From Taenia hydatigena (taxonomy: Eukaryota > Platyhelminthes > Cestoda > Cyclophyllidea > Taeniidae), in assembly GCA_036345935.2 (NCBI GenBank), contig JADWOT020001247.1, positions 248,001 to 312,000 on the forward strand: a stretch of DNA of 64,000 bases, written 5' to 3'. Under the pieces are notes generated by a model that did no database searches, was not told the origin of the DNA, and was given only the letters and a program-made list of their open reading frames with translations. Shown here one piece after another: positions 59,402-64,000 of the stretch; position 1 is the first letter of the stretch, and every line of letters begins with the position of its first letter. A program made the position numbers and the translations under genes.

Positions 59402-59631
59402 CTGTGGAGTTGTCGTTGTGAAGAAAAGTTCCTGTGCGGTAGTCGGAAACGCAACAGAACAAAGCACAGGAAGCCTTGCCATCTCTAAGGGACAGTGCAC
59501 ACTGGATTCTACGTCAGAAATGGAGGCAGCTGGTGCTGGTCTAGTGGTTGTGTCCCGCTACCAAACCTACAGAGCCCGGAACTCTTATGGGCGATTGCTG
59601 AAATGCGGGTTCGCGAGAAAAGTGCGATTAA
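59402..59631 (+). CDS. Possible internal exon, unidentified
   Basis: The acceptor TTTGTGTGATTGCAG and the donor TTAA|GTGAGT bracket 230 bases with an open frame: CGVVVVKKSSCAVVGNATEQ, then STGSLAISKGQCTLDSTSEM, then RYQTYRARNSYGRLLKCG. There is one N-glycosylation-type site (NAT) and several cysteines, which might suit an extracellular segment. No family is recognised. Confidence 0.3.
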
Positions 59632-59639
59632 GTGAGTTA

Positions 59640-62500
59640 TTGATATGTGCTATACTTCAGAGACTCTCAAAGTCGACCTCACTCGAATGCACCAAATATT
59701 CCTGTCTGGCTTGATTAGCTCTTGAACATGACGCACTCCTCCCACTAGTTAATACTAAGAATTCACAGCCTTAATACCAAGTGTTCATTTACTACCATTT
59801 CTTATCTTCCAGGTGCAACAAAATCCTGTTTATTAAAGCCATGCCATATTTCCAATAAGTCATGTGACAAGCGAAAGGAAGAATGTTGTGGCGAGGTGGT
59901 GCGCACGGATGGCAATCCTGTTCCCTTCATGCCTTGGTTGACAGGTCGCTGTGGATATCCAGCATATCAGGATACTTAAAGTAACAATTTTCTTCCCTCT
60001 TTTCTCTCTTAATTTCCCACCCTCCTCCTGCCTCTCCAATCACCTCCCACCTTCTCTAATATTCCTTCATATAAGCTGTGAAGTGGACTCCCTTCTCAAA
60101 CCCACCATTTTGCATTGTAAAAGAGGTTGCAAATCTGTCGTCACTCAACTGTCCTCAACAGTGAGGAATGTGGTTAGACCAATGGCCAAAAGTGACCAGG
60201 ATTAGCTGACTCTTGACGAATTGGTAAAAGTGGGTAACAACAGTGTGGGGAGGCTAGGTCCCAGAGGAATGAGAGGGCCAATGAGGGGACAAATAGAGGG
60301 GCATGTAAAACAAATAAGTAATGAATGACAAAATATTAGTGAATCAGTTAAATTCTGACACAAAATTGAACACCACAGATGTGAACGGTGACCATTAAAG
60401 TCAGTGAGGCGCACCACTGGGCTGATAGACTATAAACATTCCATTCCGCCTACAGTTTGTGTTGCATCGGTGCCTCCTTCCAGTTAACTGACACTGACCA
60501 CTCAACAGAAATATACACCGCCTCACATCCTCAAGAACCGAAAACGGGACAGAGCGAACCAGAGCAGTGTTTATTCAAGATCAGATCGATCTCAAAGTAA
60601 TTTAGGCGTCTAGAAGTGACGACATTTAACTGTCCAATCGTTCTCTAAGAATAGTGAATGAATGCGATCGAGACGAGAGGAGGTATGATAGAAGAAAGGG
60701 AGAAAGAATGCGATTTGAAAGATGCCTAGCATTCCATATGCTGTCGGCCTAATTAGAGGAGACCTGTACGTGTCCGTGCGTGCTCAACGTTGTTAGTGAA
60801 ACTTTCCATCTACGCCCTCGCCCATCTTTTCTATCTCACCTCGCCTCCTTCTCCTTCGCCTAAGAGTGAATGAAAAGGAGAAACGTCACCCAACCACTGG
60901 TGAGACCATGGTACTGTCCTCCTCACATTCAGTACACCGCTGCCTTAATTAAGAAAACAAATCGTGTTGAAAACTTGGGATGATAGGGGAATTACATTGT
61001 TTGTTGGTTGAGTGCTTTACAAAACGTTTTCTTTTTGCCCTTATTTTACTCCTTATTCTACCGTTGAGGTATTCTGCCTTGCTGCCGAACAGATAATGCC
61101 CTTCGCAATGCATCAAAATCTCTTCTCTTGCTGCCGTCAGTTGGTGGCATCCGCTCGCTGATTAATCCATTTTCTGAAGCCGAATTGACAGAGAAACTGC
61201 AAAATATTTTCCGCCGAGCACAGTCTCACCTAATGTTGTAGACGTTGGTTCTCTCTGTGCTTTACTCTCACCTTCTAGTTTCCTTAGAATGCCAAATTAT
61301 TTGCCTAACTCGCACACTTGGTCCGAACAGACAACGATGAGTTTGACACCACGACTTAACAATGCCGAATCAAATTAGACATGGCATGATCAGGGTAAGA
61401 GACACGGAAACATCCCCATCCGCCAATGCTATGCAGGATACTTTACTCGCTTCAATGACGAGTGCGCTTACTTATCCAAGAAATGCATGTTTAGCATCAA
61501 TAATACCTATTGTGCCAAAATTTGAACCGATAAAACTTCAAACTGATGTGCGTTTAGGAGAAGATGCAACCGGAATGCATTGAATAGGAGTTCGAAACTA
61601 CGTGAGGATTCCCAAAATGTGTTCAATTTTGATATTATCAATGAAAACTCCTTTGAAGAAAAAATGTGATGATGCCAACATGAGCTGCGGATTGCCTTCA
61701 ATAAATGGCTAACGCGCAGTGTTCTCCAACGTAAAACTAACGCGGACGATTCAAGTGCAAGTATGTTAGTTTATTTCCTTCCCAACAATTTGCCCACTTT
61801 TTCCCTTATTCGGCACCAAGTTGCACCATTTCTGCATTTAACCTGGCAACTTTTACGTCAGCTAAGCACTTAGCATCAAACGATTGCTTCTTCCAATTCT
61901 TTATAAGAGGGGCCAAATTTTCGGTCTTTTCTTCCGAGCCAAACATTCAGTCCATGCATGCCAAATTTCGCTATCCTAATCGTTTATTCGTTTCCCTTAA
62001 TCAGTGCCAATAAAAGACACACTTGTTCAGCTCATTAATTTTAAATCACTTCGCAATAGTTCGTATGTCTCTGACAATGTAGGACGCGTAACATCCTCTC
62101 ATGGAGCAGTGAGTTGCACCTGTAGAGCTCCGCAGTCTCCCAAGTCATACTCTGTCTTTCCTCTTATAAAGCTGTTCGCATTTAGAACGAAAGATGAGCA
62201 ATTTTGGAAGCCTTTTTTCTTTACTTCTCTTAAGCACCCAGCAAAGCCATTCAAATGAAATGGCAAAACAGGCAAATTTCATGCTTACCCAAACGTCTAC
62301 CTGTATTCAAATTAGTAGAACCAAGGAAAAAAGGCAATTTGCTCTCTAATATCGTTTGCACATGCACTACTAAGCATATTCCACGTCAAATAAAGACCAA
62401 AGGGAACATATCTTAGCGTATCAGAGATACGTTACGATACTTCAACATCTGTCAATTTGTTTTCAAGCCTACGTCGCATCGTGAATAACAACTGGACTAT
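59640..62500. other. No gene recognised
   Basis: CT-rich tracts occur at 59990-60070 and 60808-60860, similar in texture to the tails of the tRNA-Arg repeats, but no repeat head or body was found beside them. A 73-codon frame at 61362-61583 has no motif. Confidence 0.4.
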
Positions 62501-62522
62501 TGCGCAATGATGTGCTACACCT

Positions 62523-63092
62523 TCAGGTGCTTTTAATCTCTTCCCCTCCTGCACTTTCATCATAGCAGAATTTCCAGTTGATATAGTGATGAATTCCCAT
62601 CGAAAGTCGAGGTCTTAGTCTGCTTGACTCCGACTGCACTTCTAGGCTCTTGCGTAGATGGATACGTTTCACCTTTGAATTCAACTGTGTTTTGCAGAAG
62701 ACCTTCGATTTTGAATCGGCTGATTGCCTGGCGGCCTCTGTGTCATTGGTATTACGAAAGCACTCTTCGTTCCGCGATTGAGCCAAGCAAGACCGGCGCA
62801 CTGCTCCGTATTTTGGCAGTGAAAGCTCCTCCCGTCTTCGCTTTAGCAAAGCTATTCGAACCTCGGGCTGAACGAGGCCGCACAAGGCAAGTAGCGTATC
62901 CTTTTTGTCACAGTCATGGTTTATTTTCATCAAATCTGATGACATCTTGTCGAAGAGTCGCCTTGACTTAAGCTCTGTAATTAGGCACACCGCCTTCCTT
63001 CTCTTGATTTCTTTTACTTCATTCCTTTGCAATTCGGACTTCGGGACTTGCTGCTTGGGGGCAAACGCTCTGTCTTTAACGCTGCTTTCCAT
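62523..63092 (-). CDS. Basic 189-residue protein or terminal exon, unidentified
   Basis: This is the longest open frame in the window. It starts MESSVKDRAFAPKQQVPKSE and is rich in Lys, Arg, Ser and Glu, with clusters such as EIKRRKAVCLITELKSRRLF and IALLKRRREELSLPKYGAVR. No membrane segment or signal peptide is present, so a nuclear or cytoplasmic helical protein is likely. A pyrimidine-rich acceptor (TGTTTTTCCTTCCCAG) lies just upstream of the ATG, and the frame stays open through it. It may therefore be the last exon of a gene whose earlier exons lie toward the right edge. The frame on the other strand (62624-62971) is shorter and less protein-like. Confidence 0.5.
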   Translation of the reverse strand: MESSVKDRAFAPKQQVPKSELQRNEVKEIKRRKAVCLITELKSRRLFDKMSSDLMKINHDCDKKDTLLALCGLVQPEVRIALLKRRREELSLPKYGAVRRSCLAQSRNEECFRNTNDTEAARQSADSKSKVFCKTQLNSKVKRIHLRKSLEVQSESSRLRPRLSMGIHHYINWKFCYDESAGGEEIKST

Positions 63093-63129
63093 CGCTACTG
63101 CTGGGAAGGAAAAACAGAGCGTACATTAG

Positions 63130-64000
63130 TCAGACTAGCTTTATGTTAATCTATTAAGTGAGTAGATTATCATAACCACTACTGCTGTAAATCTAGTCCT
63201 GCGGGCCAAAGCAAGCGGTTCACAAGTAAGCTTCTAATCAAAGAATGCTGTTTTTATCCAAACAGCACTACCGAAAGTTAGATATATAAGAATTACAACA
63301 AATGGCATCACACAGTTCCGCGTTCCGTGTTGTAAAACTAGAGCTCGCCAATTAACCGATGTAAAACACCCACAACTTGCGAGTGACCTCTGTAAAACTT
63401 ATAGAACTGCATGCAGCAAGCAATACGGCAGCAAAACGCATGCGAATTCGGCAACAAATTTACTCACCGGCACCTGAGATTAGTTGGCAACTAAAACTAG
63501 CTTGAGCTGAATTCGATTTATTTAAACAAACCATTCAAACGTTTCAACTATTTAGAGGCGTCATTAGTGCACGTATTTTAAACGAATTTTAGTCCATTTG
63601 AAGGGACAGATCATACACTAAGCTTCGCTGTACTTTTACCTCATACATGCCTTTTTCATTGTATCCACGCATTAGGACTCTACTATCCAAGCAACAGTTA
63701 CAAATGATCTTGAATTTATAAGGACATGGCGGAGAATGGTACTTAATTTTATTTTTTCAACACATCAAGTGTTCTCTCTGTTCCACTTCTGCCATGGTAT
63801 GGTTTAGCACAGATAGCAGAGGGTGAGGTCTGCACAATGTCATTTGAGTTTCTTTCTGCGTTGATCTTCAGTTAATTTGAGCTCAATTCCATCTTGCATC
63901 GTGGCCACGTAAATCGAGTTAACAACGCGAATAGGATTGCTTCATTTTCGCATCACAATGTCCTGTCAACAGTAGCACACAGATTGTTGATTTAATTCGA
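63130..64000. other. No gene recognised
   Basis: AT-rich DNA with no motif or repeat. It could contain earlier exons or the promoter of the gene on - ending at 62523, but nothing specific is visible. Confidence 0.35.

Noticed and set aside
1..64000. CRISPR arrays, bacterial operons, phage or integrated virus genes
   Set aside because: No regularly spaced direct repeats, Shine-Dalgarno-led gene strings, or polymerase, capsid or integrase motifs were seen; the spliced architecture and snRNA are eukaryotic.

Overview
The window looks like nuclear DNA of an invertebrate metazoan. The coding signal is broken into short exons with GT-AG splice sites. A U1 snRNA gene and tRNA genes are present, CpG is not visibly depleted, and there is no operon-like packing. 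The U1 RNA begins AAACUUACCUGG. That start and the short exons would suit a helminth (nematode or flatworm), but the species cannot be fixed from sequence alone. Most of the 64 kb has no recognisable gene; repeats and decayed gene copies make up much of what can be read.

Region by region. (1) 1-12.8 kb is a duplicated locus. An unidentified gene family occurs as two direct copies on + (about 10.4-11.2 and 11.5-12.3 kb) and as broken copies on - (about 1.5-1.9 and 3.0-3.5 kb). These sit within a long imperfect inverted repeat (1-326 and about 3307-3535, against about 12181-12763). Next to it on - is a decayed CELF/Bruno-type RNA-binding gene (about 3.6-4.4 kb). (2) 6.2-9.7 kb holds a small membrane-protein gene on + (exons 7978-8278, 8592-8738 and 9330-9379, all junctions in phase 1), two decayed copies of its first exon, and a 57-bp microexon. 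(3) 18.4-20.6 kb is a small-RNA island: a tRNA-Ser(GCT)-like gene, a U1 gene (18969-19139) between 390-bp inverted arms, and a 5'-truncated second U1. (4) 23.5-28.1 kb has a few isolated exon candidates. (5) 30.1-31.0 kb has the clearest protein gene, four C2H2 zinc fingers on four successive exons. (6) 44.9-51.6 kb has three copies of a tRNA-Arg-headed SINE-like repeat and a near-identical 553-bp inverted repeat carrying an exon, possibly FHA-like. (7) 55.0-59.7 kb has a leucine-rich-repeat relic and two exon candidates. (8) 62.5-63.1 kb has the longest open frame, a basic 189-residue protein on -.

The genes do not form a pathway. The common theme is local duplication, often inverted: the unidentified family, the membrane-protein exon, the U1 flank and the FHA-like exon each have an inverted partner close by.

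Limits: exon joins rest on splice consensus and phase read by eye. No homology search, folding program or expression data was used.
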